This document shows, piece by piece, positions 11,225 to 22,009 of a stretch of 64,000 nt of DNA. The notes under the pieces are model-generated. The model was not told the DNA's origin. It saw only the letters and a program-made list of their open reading frames with translations, and made no database searches. Positions within the stretch are counted from its first letter, which is position 1, and the number at the start of each line of letters is the position of its first letter. Origin of the DNA: Imbricaverruca yamaguchii (Eukaryota > Arthropoda > Thecostraca > Neoverrucidae); contig JAOTOL010001601.1 of NCBI GenBank assembly GCA_034440575.1, forward strand, positions 1,232,001 to 1,296,000, read 5' to 3'. The translations under genes and the position numbers were made by a program.

Positions 11225-12120
11225 TCGCTGCTGGTAGTTGACGCGGGTCATTGCTGGTAGTTGTCACGGGTCATCGCTGGTAGTTGGCACGGGTCACTGC
11301 TGGGAGCTGACATGGGACAATGCTAGAGGCTAACACAGGTCACTGTCGGGAGTTGACTCGGGTCACCGTTGGGAGCTGACACGTTAGTTAGTTGTTTGGG
11401 CTTTAGGGCGCATCGACCAGGGGGAGTTAACACGGGTCAGTGTTGAGTTGACATGGGGCAATGCTGGTGGCCGACACGGGCCACTGTTGGAAGTTGACAC
11501 GGGTCGGGGTCTGGCACAGGTCACCACTGAAGGCACAGGTCACCACGGATCGTCGTGGAAGGCTTACACTGATCGCCGTCAAAGACTGACATGGGTCAGT
11601 GTTGGCGGCTGACGTGGGTCAGTGTTGGCGGCTGACGTGGGTCAGTGTTGGCGGCTGACGTGGGTCAGTGTTGGCGGCTGACGTGGGTCAGTGTTGGCGG
11701 CTGACGTGGGTCAGTGTTGGCGGTTGACATGGGTCAGTGTTGGCGGCTGACGTGGGTCAGTGTTGGTGGCTGACGTGGGTCAGTGTTGGCGGCTGACGTG
11801 GGTCAGTGTTGGCGGCTGACGTGGGTCAGTGTTGGCGGCTGACGTGGGTCAGTGTTGGTGGCTGACGTGGGTCAGTGTTGGTGGCTGACGTGGGTCAGTG
11901 TTGGCGGCTGACGTGGGTCAGTGTTGGCGGCTGACGTGGGTCAGTGTTGGCGGCTGGTGTGGGTCAGTGTTGGTGGCTGACGTGGGTCAGTGTTGGCGGC
12001 TGACGTGGGTCAGTGTTGGCGGCTGACGTGGGTCAGTGTTGGCGGCTGACGTGGGTCAGTGTTGGTGGCTGGTGTGGGTCAGTGTTGACGGCTGACATGG
12101 GTCAGTGTTGGTGGCAGAGA
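11225..12120. repeat. 23-bp minisatellite with degenerate leading edge
   Basis: From about 11580 to 12115 there are roughly 23 near-identical units of 23 bp (GGGTCAGTGTTGGCGGCTGA plus CGT), with a few GTTGGTGG and GGTGTGG variants. From 11225 to 11580 related but diverged units occur (GGGTCATTGCTGGTAGTTG). The older edge and homogenised core are typical of a growing array. A short GGGCTTTAGGGCGCATCGAC module interrupts it at 11388-11425. Confidence 0.93.
11388..11428 (-). repeat. GGGCTTTAGGGCGCATCGAC module inside the 23-bp array
   Basis: TTAGTTGTTTGGGCTTTAGG followed by GCGCATCGACC. Same short module as near 20522, 21626, 36878 and 37922. Its presence inside the array suggests insertion of a short SINE fragment. 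Confidence 0.5.
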
Positions 12121-13283
12121 CAGGCCACAGGAGCATGACGACCGTCAATAGGAGAAAAAAAACACCAGAAGCATGCACTCTGTTTCCACGGCCATTTGGA
12201 ACGGGGTCGGCTAGATTAGACTGAGCGGCATCGACGTTAATTCGTGTTAGCAGTGATGCTTCCATGCACAACAGGTCCCGCAGCAGAACTGGATTAGGCT
12301 CCGCCGCAATCACGTAAACCGCGTCACACACAGTGCTGCCATAACCTTTCGGCGGATTAGCTTTGATCAGTCACCGCAAGCGAATCGGCCGTTCGCCTTG
12401 CCGAAAGGCATCTTTAACGCACATGGAACACTTTTCCCGCCGAGTTGGATGGTGCGAGGGTGGTATGAGGGCTGACTACTGATGGATGAGAAGATTCGGA
12501 GGACAATTATCCGTAACGTCTCCCCCCCCCAAAAAAAAAAAAATGCGCAAGAAAAATGCCAGCTCATTATAAACTACAAGAGTAAGAGTAATCACATAGA
12601 AATCCAAAATAAACCGAAACACGTCGCGCTAAAATTACAAATGCAGATTACCAATATTAATGCTCATATAAAGAATATAAACTTCAGGAAAAAAACGTCA
12701 ACTGCACTGGCCATACCTCCAGCTTATCACGATTGGCCTGTCGCCTGGATTCCGGCGCACCAGAGGCCCACATTGGCCAAAAACATGGATGGAGTCTAAC
12801 ACGACACGACCTCGAAAACAACACAAGCATACTGGCGTACAAAAACAATAGGAAGCGACTTCAGATCGTTTAATTCCTTCATATCAGCCAGCAGTTACTC
12901 GTCCCCAACGCCTGACACGATCGGAGAGGAATCATCACATAATGTGATTTGCTTCCAAATGTTTCGTCAATGTTTCATGAATGCAACCATCTAAATGAAG
13001 GCGCTTTTACAAGCCCAGCATGATTGCAATATTCAGAAATGCTCATTATGCACTATTCACTTTCATTCAAACTGATAACCTGATGATGTGAAAAACATAC
13101 GATACTTTGCAATGAAATACCACGAAATACATGACAATTATTGGTGATTTAATATCTTCCCTCAGTGACGATGTAAAGCACAATAGCCGAAAACAAGAGA
13201 AAAACCAACAAAAAAAAAACTGATTAATGCCGAATGCGCGGTCATCTTCAATGATGAACACAAATAAGTAAATAAAGGAATAC

Positions 13284-13326
<43 letters not shown>

Positions 13327-13780
13327 CTTAGTTACTTATTCATTTATCGATTTACACAACGGGTATATCTTAGAACAGAATGGGGATACGATAAACAATT
13401 CGGCACTAGGTCGAATTATTTAATGGTCTATCCTCATGTCTTATTTTGATTATGTTGGGGGGTGATATAATGGATTCCACCTTACATAATGGCAATGTTG
13501 CTACGTCATGAAGTTCGCGAGCTGACCGCTGATTTTGTCGAAATTATCCAGATAAGCGAAAGTCATAACATAAAAACCATTGTATGATACTGGAAGTCCT
13601 AAGAAGCACTGGATGTCATGTAATACACCGTGTGGAATAATGAAGAGGTCGTGAGCATATATAAAAAATAAAGTCCGCTGCTAAAATGATGGAAGCACGA
13701 AAAATGGAACTGGTGACTTTCCACAAAACCAGGATCTGCTATCAATTTTATACATATTTACATATACATTATACATAATC

Positions 13781-13815
<35 letters not shown>

Positions 13816-14955
13816 CTTCGATCCACGCTGATAGGTGAACGGGAGGTCGTAATGGAGAATGAAGCCCACGTCACCTGTACTGGGACCGAGGTTCTGAGCA
13901 TCGTGAGATTCTGCACTGATGATGACAATGATGCTCCGCCATCCCCCTCTTCCCCACAGGGGTAACTAGGCTACTGTTTTGCAAGGGCATGGCTATGATT
14001 GATAGAAAGTTCTTTAGAGAAGTGTGTCGGTGTGTTAGCCTCGCGTTTGGGTTCTCAATACTCCGATGGCGAGTTTACTCTGTGGCCCGACCTGATCACG
14101 GCTCAGTACACTGGTGAAGCCATCAAACTTTTCTAGGAGTTGAAAATCAACTACGTGAGCAAGTTAGACAGCCGATCCAATCGCCCTCAGGTTCGACCAA
14201 TCGAGGCCATGCGGTGTATTCTAAAGTAAGCGGTGGACACGGGCGACTGGCAAGCGAAGTCTTGAGCATCGACTGATCCCGCGGATACAGTGCACCATGG
14301 ATCTCCGGACCTGGAGGTCCCGCGACAAAAAGACGATGGCACTCACCGCGCGCGTGCGAACAGTCGAGATCAGCAGTGTCTCAGCAGCAATGCACTGAAG
14401 GTCCCACGCATGTAGCGTCTGAGCAATATGGTGTTCTCTCCCATCTGTCGTCCAAGCTTAGACAATGCTATGTTACTTTTAATGTTGTCCGAATTGTCTT
14501 AAGCTAGCTTACGGGCGCTCAGCTCAAATACTTCTCGGCTTAGTGGCTGGATTAAGATCAGGTTTAGTAGTTGGACCAGAGTTACTCACATGAATTGTGT
14601 AAATCTGATTAGGGATGGTTCATGGAAACGGCGTCATGGCAACAGCAGACGAGCAGTGAGCTTCACTGGCTACGATACGTAATTATCAGGAATCGGCCAT
14701 GTTACCAGGTAAGACCAGTCCAATGAACTATGTCATTACATCGGAGTAAATAGATTGGGCGATCTCAATATCGATCAGTCGTTGGCTTCCAAAGGGCAAA
14801 TGCATTATTACCGAAAGCTCATTATAAGTGAGCTCATATCACAGAACCACATCCCACGCGAACGTTAGTCAATAATTAAGAGTGACCCCGACGATACACG
14901 CATTAGGATGACTAACGAGTGCCTTTTCATCTTCACAAGTGACGTAGCGAAGGGG
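12121..14955. other. intergenic with two TA microsatellites
   Basis: No gene recognised. (TA)n tracts lie at 13287-13322 and 13783-13813, and a C-run followed by an A-run at about 12521-12542. The remaining sequence has short frames only. Confidence 0.5.
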
Positions 14956-14959
14956 GAGC

Positions 14960-17520
14960 ATTGGAGAAGTCCCCCTGAGAGGTTGTGGAGGCCACAAAAT
15001 CGCATCGGGGCCATAAAAAGCATATCGGGGGTCCAACAAGTCGCGCAGGGCGACCAGAAAATGAGCCAGGGACCCCAAAATCGCCACAAGGCCCCTGAAA
15101 ATCACATGGGGTCCAGAAAAACGTTCTGGGCCCCTACAAATGACGCTGGGTTCCAGAGTAGGACCGACCCTCCCTCCACCAAAAAAATACTGTCGCCCCC
15201 CCAAAAAAAAAAAAATTGTATCTGGGTCCAACAAAAAAAAAATAAGTGGGCCCAAACGAAGTCGCACAGGGGCCACTGAAAATGATGATGGTGGCCAACA
15301 AATTCGCACCAAGGACCCTGAAAATCACATTGAGGCACCAAAAATCGCTCTTGGGCCACTAAAAATGACGCTGTGGCTTCCGAAAATCGCCCTGGGAACT
15401 CAAGGTAGGGTCAGGATCACTGAGCATCAGGCTGGGGGCTAAGAAGTCTAACCGGAGTCCCCGAAAGTGACGCTGGGCCCAAACGACTGGTGGGCACCTG
15501 AAAATCGTGCTGAGATCCCCAAAACGTCAGACCGGGGCCCATCAAAATCACGCTGGGAGCCTCAAAAGTTCGCACCTGTGCCCTTGGAAATCACGCTGGT
15601 GGCCCAAAAGTCGGTGGTCACGAAAATCCTGACTGGGCCCCGAAATGTCTGGCCTTGAAAATCATGCTGAGCTTGGGGTACCAAAAAATCGTGCCCGGGC
15701 GCCTGAGCATCCACTAGGGGCTCGACATGTCGCACCGGGGGTGAAAAAATCGCAAGGGGTCACACACAAAAATGAGCAAACCAGGGCAGCGAAATAAAAC
15801 CAGACAGGGCATTGAAGATTACTGTGGGGTTCCAATAATCGCTCCCAAAATCCATTGGACCTCACACCAAGAAAAAAGTGTCGATGCCGCTAAAACTCGC
15901 GCTGGGAATACCAACAAATGACGACAGAGGTCGAAAAATCGCATATCGATCCAAACATCTCAAGCAGCTGCCCTTGAAAATCACACTGGGGAGGGGGCAA
16001 AAATAATACCGGATCACCACAAGCCGCAAATGTCTTCCCAAAAATCAATACCTACCCGGAATGTCACTTTGTGTTTAGGACACAGAAGAGTTTAGGGCAC
16101 AAAAACGCACGCAGCCTCGGAAAAGAAACGTGCTGGAGCACCGCAAAAAAAAAACGCACCGGGAGCCCGAAGAACCACACCAGACCCAAAATCATTGCGC
16201 AGGGAACTCGCAAAAAATAGAACTCAACTCACAAAAATCACGAAGGGACTCCATCGAATCGACGCGGGTCCCAGAAAATTCAGAACAGGCCCCGAAAAAA
16301 AATTGCATGGTCTTTATGATATGAAAGGCACCATTGGCCGCAAAAAAAAACTCGTCGAGCCGCCGCAGTGGCCTAACAAAGAGGAAAATACCACAAACCT
16401 CCCGAAGAGATGCGGTCGCGGTGGGGTCTCCTGAAGGGAATTATGGATGGCGGCACCATAATTCGCGTAGGGAGCTCCAAACAAATATAGTGGGGACCAA
16501 AACAAATCGCACCGGGCCACCGCGACAATTTGCGACGGAACCTACCAAAATCGCCATGGGCTCAGCTAAGCACAGCGCTCCCCGCGAACTCGCCCGAGCC
16601 CTCCAAATATCGCGCTCGTGGCCTAAAGTCCCTGTCGGTAGTCACAGGAATTATAGTAGGAGCATAACACATTTCCCTCAGCAAGCACAACATGGCTTCA
16701 TCAATCGCATGAAGACTCCACAAAAATCCAGCTGGAGCACTGCAATATAAGGAGATTCTGAAACATAATATCCGAGCCAGAAAAATTCCCCCGGAGGCAC
16801 AAACATACTACCAGGTGCCTTCAAAAATAGCGTACGGCCCGAAGAAAAATATACTGGAGCTTGAAAAATCCCGGTGGGACACACTAAAAGGCCTTGGGTG
16901 CCCAAAAAGATCAAGCCGGGACTCTAACTTTAAAAATTCAGAAGTCAGCAAAAATTGCGCCGAGCCCCAAAAAAACATGCGTCAGGTCCCACCGGAACTA
17001 CGTGCCTGGGCCCGAAAGATCGCGCTGAGACCATGAGGAAGTATACCGCAGCTCCCAAATCGCGCTGGAGTCCCATAAATGTGCGGTCAAGAGCCCAAAA
17101 TGAGCACAGCAAGACTCCAAGAGCACAACGGGAGGCCCAAAATGCACCGGGCCCTCCAAAGCATACAGAGTTTCGCAAAAAGCGCCAAGGCCTTACACAT
17201 GTGTTGGAGCTCTAAATAACCATGCCGGGAGCTCTTTAAAAAAAAAAACACACACACACAACGGAGCCTTCCAAGGCACACCGGGGCCATGGGACTACTT
17301 GGGAGGCTCAAAAACAAGCTGGGGATCTCAAAGTGTCATGGTCAAAAATAAGGAACAAAAATGTCTGGCACTAAATGCACATGTCAGGGTCTTCGACAAC
17401 GTGCCGATACCTGAGAAATATCGTCGGTGCGCAAAAATAAACAACAGAACTATAAAAAGGAGCCGGTGTCTCAAAAATGTACCGGGCTCCTAACAAAAAT
17501 TGGATCGAGTCTTCAGGCAC
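14960..17520. repeat. degenerate ~21-bp minisatellite, locus 2 (2.5 kb)
   Basis: The same unit as at 5690-6560: AAAATCGCGCTGGG followed by GCCCC-type sequence, repeating about every 20-21 bp. Neighbouring units differ at many positions but keep AAAATC(G/A)C and GGGcc. Consecutive unit lengths of 20, 21 and 21 can be counted near 15326-15388. Towards 17560 the pattern fades. No conserved coding potential is apparent, and frames are broken independently in both directions. Confidence 0.78.
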
Positions 17521-17559
17521 ATCCGCACACGAAGCAAAACGCAACGGATCCACGACAGA

Positions 17560-18495
17560 ACACCTAGCTAAGGCATCGCTTTGTTAGCCAATCTGGGAGC
17601 AAAATGAATGAAAGAGAGGAGGTGCATCAAATCTCAGGGGGCGTCAGGATTTCTTAACCACCAGACAATATGTGAAAAAGAGAACTAAGCATAGCATTGA
17701 ATTATTCGAATTATCCCAATGAACCCCACACAAAGCACCCCACATGGAAAATACGGCACAAGACTATCATGTGACAGCTTTTAGCAAAAGGTGGGAGGCC
17801 TAGCAGAAACCGGAGAATCGCACGAAGTGTGGCGAACGCGCCAAATGCGCAAGGCGGGTGTACACGTGCACGAACGTTGGCGTTTTGGCGACCCGGCACT
17901 ACGAACTAAGATGCCTGAAATTGAAAACTACATCTTTGGGTGAGTTGCATAGGTATAATTTCAGCAGCGTGAGGTGACTTATGAAGGGATAGTAGAACAA
18001 AAACCTTCGAACAGGATGGAGAAGGCAGGGTTGAAATCCGGTGACTGAGAAACGATGATGGTACATTGGACACACTTCACATGACAATTATGTTGGGTCA
18101 CCAGTTACTGTATAAAAAGGGTCCTTTGAAAGTGATCTAAACCTGGGGACTTTAAAAAATGTGCCAAGTGGACCCCTCCAAATCCGTTTACCCCTCACCT
18201 AGCGCGAATCCTATGTACGCCACTGTCCTTCATACAGATGAATCGTCACCCAATTACTGTTACGGATGCATAAATATACGCACAAATATTCTCACGAAAG
18301 CGCAGTTCCCCGGTTTTCATCACGGTAACACCACAATATGCATAGGGCTCCAGCATGGTCCGTCCCCATCCGCTGGCATTACCAACGGGACGTTCGTGCC
18401 GCGGCTCGGCCGGAAAACACAACCCCCGCAGCTAATGCATACAGGAAGCGGGCAAATAGGCGACCAGGGGTGGCACGGCGTGCGCCAGATCGTTC
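17560..18495. other. intergenic, no gene recognised
   Basis: Unique-looking sequence without supported features. Confidence 0.45.
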
Positions 18496-18507
18496 CGAGC
18501 ACGTCAG

Positions 18508-18669
18508 TGGTGAATATCGGTTTTTACGACACCTCGACTGTTGAGTCATGCAGCGTCGCCAATCTCTCACGTCGATTGGTTGCGGGCGAAGTGTAGCGAC
18601 AGGTGAGGCTCGAACCCACAATATTTCGCTTGTGAGACGGGCAACTTACCCCTCGACTATTCATCCCCT
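18508..18669 (-). mobile_element. SINE family B, full-length copy 2
   Basis: Minus-strand homologue of 7839-8002 with the tRNA-like head (box B GGTTCGAGCCT on the minus strand) and the same body. It is flanked by a 12-bp duplication with one mismatch, CGAGC(A/G)CGTCAG, at 18496-18507 and 18670-18681. Confidence 0.85.
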
Positions 18670-18844
18670 CGAGCGCGTCAGGAAGCGGCACGTTAGACCG
18701 GCGGGTCGGAAGCTGACGCCAACAGCAGAGGTGCATCACCACAGCCGCGGAACGCCATCAACGGAGAAACAAACCAGTCGTGCCACCGCAGCCGAGAGGA
18801 CTGTCCTGGCCAGTGTGTGTATAGTGTTAACAACAAGCAGGAGG

Positions 18845-19023
18845 AAAAAAGGGGTAAACACCCCCTTAAACAACCCCCCGGGCAAACCAACAAAAAAAAC
18901 ACCCCCCCCCCCCGCCCCCCCCCCCCCCCCCCCCCCAAAAAAACAAACCCCCACCCCCCCCACCACAAAAAAAAAAACCCCCACCGCCCCCCCCCCCCCC
19001 CCCCCCCCCCACCCCAACACAAA

Positions 19024-19054
<31 letters not shown>

Positions 19055-19195
19055 CACCACCCCCCACCCCCCCCCCCCCCCCCCCCCCCCACAAAACAAA
19101 ACCCCCACCCCCCCCCAAAAAAAAAAAAAAAACCAACCCCCCCCCCAACCCCCCCCCACCCCACCCCAAAAAAAAAAACCAAACCACCCCCCCCG
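18845..19195. repeat. C/A homopolymer-rich low-complexity block, possible assembly artefact
   Basis: About 350 bp composed almost only of alternating runs of C (up to ~24) and A (up to ~16), with G and T nearly absent. Pro/Lys-rich frames on the plus strand and Gly/Phe frames on the minus strand are consequences of composition. Such blocks are hard to sequence and may be consensus error. Confidence 0.8.
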
Positions 19196-19196
19196 A

Positions 19197-19312
19197 AAAC
19201 AGGAGTCTGCACCGCCAGTGGGCTGCCACACCACCCCAGCCAGCAACTGTACACACCAGCCCGGGGACCTCGAGAACAGGAGTCTGCACCGCCAGCGGGC
19301 TGCCCCGAGGGA
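19197..19312. repeat. short direct duplication, 77-bp spacing
   Basis: The segment AGGAGTCTGCACCGCCAG is followed by (T/C)GGGCTGCC at 19201 and again at 19278. The sequence between (CCAGCCAGCAACTGTACACA) is present once. It borders the homopolymer block. Confidence 0.6.
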
Positions 19313-20521
19313 CGACAAACGGGCTAATGCGCCGACTCCGACAAAATAAAACACTTTCCTATCTTGTTATCATCCGCCGCGCTGCTTATCCCTCCGCTTG
19401 CAATGTTCAGGAAATTCCCCCGACAAAATTGTTCGGAATATCCCCCCTCCAACAAAAAAAAACACCATAAAACATCAATACAGTTCCAATTGACAACTTG
19501 ACCACATACAACTAGTTCATCACAGGAAAAACGGCATCCGTTCCTTGAGCCACGTGCTTGCCGCCTGTTCCTCGGGCAGCCTGCACCGCCTCCGGTCTAC
19601 TGTTAGAATCAATCGGTCTGGCCAGTATTTTACTGTCAGCTTGACACATCTAACAAGTATACCTCAGGATTAATCTTAACTTTAGAGCACTATGTTCTGT
19701 CCTGCTTTCCAAAGTTCACTCAGCCATGCTAAACCGCCAGCCACTCCAATCATGCTGTTCGTGCCTTTCAGTCTTAGGCAGAGGTTGTCGCGACTGGTAA
19801 CACACGGAACGTTGTCCGAGAGGGTCCCAGCTGCCGCCGCAGCAATAGCTCCCAGCTCCCAGCTCCCTGTGTTGGACGGTGGTGGGCCCGTCTGCCATGG
19901 TACTGACCTGACCGGTCAGCTGGTCGACACCGCAACAACTCTGGTAGCACTTCAATACGGCGGCGGCTCAGAATGCCACACCAGCCAGTAACCCCTGCAC
20001 TCCTTGGCATGGACTCCACCATTGATTTTTGACTGGTGGGCAGCCATTAGTGGTTGCGGGACCATTATCCGAGCGAAATCTAGACTAACCCACCCATGCT
20101 ACTCCCGCCAGTAATGCAATAACAACGGAGCAATACCACCAGTTAGTCACAACTACGACTGGGTTATGGGCACGTCCTCACCCCCAGCTAGCATGTCAGA
20201 GGCCCTGACCCCCCGCAGCTAGCAAGAGCCCCGGCGTCAGGAGATGGAAGGAATTCATGTCGTCCGGATGAGATGCTTCTCCATAGTGCCTGGTAATCGA
20301 GGTTAAAAAAAAAATATATACGTGATTCCCTGGCCAGTATGCCAAGGCATGTAGCACCTCAATTGATACCTTGTGACCTCAGTTTACGGATGGTTCGGAA
20401 GACAACCATTTATGTGGAAAAGGGAAGGGATGGAAATTATTTCGTCAGTTTATTTTCAGCAGAGCCATCGAAAAATTGCAATGTCATCTCATGGTCACTC
20501 AATTTATTATGATAAAATGGT

Positions 20522-20565
20522 AGTTAGTCATTTGGGCTTTCGGGCGCTTCGACCAGAATTGATTA
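20522..20565 (-). repeat. GGGCTTT(C/A)GGGCGC module
   Basis: TTAGTCATTTGGGCTTTCGG followed by GCGCTTCGACC, a short fragment of the same repeat as at 11388 and 21626. Confidence 0.45.
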
Positions 20566-21625
20566 TTCGCGCCCACAACTTTACTTCACTGTTGGTGATG
20601 GCTATTATCTTGGTGTGTACGTGGTTTGAAATTCAATTGCTGACAAGTATCGGAACAAGTTTCCAGAATCTACAAGTATTGATATAATACAATGGTAGTT
20701 AACGGTAGTTAAGGGCCACTGCTTCTTCAAGTCAATGTATGGTTCAGGGAGTACAGTTGTATGGTCGATAAACAATCTTGAGACATGCCCCAAATATTCA
20801 TGCTAATAAATGCGTCTTTCAGCTAGCCAGGATATCCTCTGGTTGATTACGAGCCAAGTATACTGTACGGCCGCTTGCATCAACCGTGCGTTCCTGGATA
20901 GCGCTACAAAGCATAGGAACAACCTTATGAGCAAAAAAAAAAACTGTGCGAACCTCATCTGGACTATGCAAGCAACATTCTTCGTTGTAAGCGACGTTCT
21001 TGACCGCGAAAGCTAGCTCTGATCTCCATATGATAATGCTTGCATTGTTGCGTTGCAAGATTTGCCTTGTCCAGATCAGGTGATACTGAAAAGCAGTCTA
21101 TATTTCCGCAAAATATTGACAAATCCATTTTATCCCAAAAAATATTCGCATTCAATGTTCATGGTTGAGCGCATGGATCATTTATCTTTAATGACAAACG
21201 AGACGCTATTACGAACTTGCTGCATGAAACTCTAGGCTACTATTATAAAAGCGAGGAGCATGAATTGAGCACCGCGGCACAAAATGTAAGCATTCAATAT
21301 GGCACTTAAAGTTCGCATGGAAGGTGACCAATGCAAATAGGGTAATTGGCAGCTTCCATGTATGCAACCATAAGAAGATTACCTCTGACTGTCCCTGTGT
21401 GTAAAAGGTACATTTTCGGGCCCGTTCTTTTCACGCAAGCCGCGAAAGTTAGAAGCGCAATCAGCATGGGGCAGATGTCTCGAGGGAAATCAATGCACAT
21501 GTTCTCATTCGGTTGTCAGAAGATTTATCTCTTCCTCAACATATGCGCTTCAAAAATGCCAGCTCCGATGCTCTCCTACCCTGGGTGCAAAAACAAAATA
21601 GCATGCGTACACTATGGTGAGCATA

Positions 21626-21672
21626 GTTAGTTAGTTATTAGGGCTTTAGGGCGCATCGACTACATTGGTCAT
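21626..21672 (-). repeat. GGGCTTTAGGGCGCATCGAC module
   Basis: Three TTAG repeats, then TTATTAGGGCTTTAGGGCGC and ATCGACTACATTGGTCAT. Same module as elsewhere in the window. Confidence 0.5.
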
Positions 21673-21973
21673 GTTCCGCTCATGTGGTGAGCATAGGAAA
21701 ACGTTCGGGAGCACCACATCCCTACCACCGTTGATATCACGAACAGTTCCACGCCTGCACGCCGTCAAATGTAGCGCACCAAACCAAAACTGACACAATG
21801 ATGGAGGACCGCTAGCGCTACAAGAGCAGGAAGCAAGACTCGACGGAACGTCCAGTACACGGGCGGTGGAACGGGACATCGAGGCACGGTGTCCGCCCAC
21901 ATTAAATCCGGAAATGTATATTTCGCCTGTGGCGTTGACTGAAATATAGACCCAAATTTATTATTATCATTAT

Positions 21974-22007
21974 TATATATATGCATATATATATATATAT
22001 ATATATA
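21974..22007. repeat. (TA)n microsatellite
   Basis: Short, interrupted TA run with a TATGCATA interruption. Confidence 0.9.
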
Positions 22008-22009
22008 CG

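Larger units (their letters stand above)
19320..21970. other. intergenic, no gene recognised
   Basis: Nothing coding could be supported. It includes two short SINE-tail-like modules (20522-20565 and 21626-21672). Confidence 0.45.

Noticed and set aside
10617..12120. Possible CRISPR-like arrays
   Set aside because: The 29-bp and 23-bp repeats are head-to-tail without unique spacers, and the genome is eukaryotic.
14908..17215. Several 70-150 codon frames on both strands
   Set aside because: Produced by the degenerate 21-bp minisatellite; no conserved motifs and mutually inconsistent frames.
18548..19470. Pro/Lys-rich and Gly/Phe-rich frames
   Set aside because: Consequence of the C/A homopolymer block; no conserved sequence outside it.
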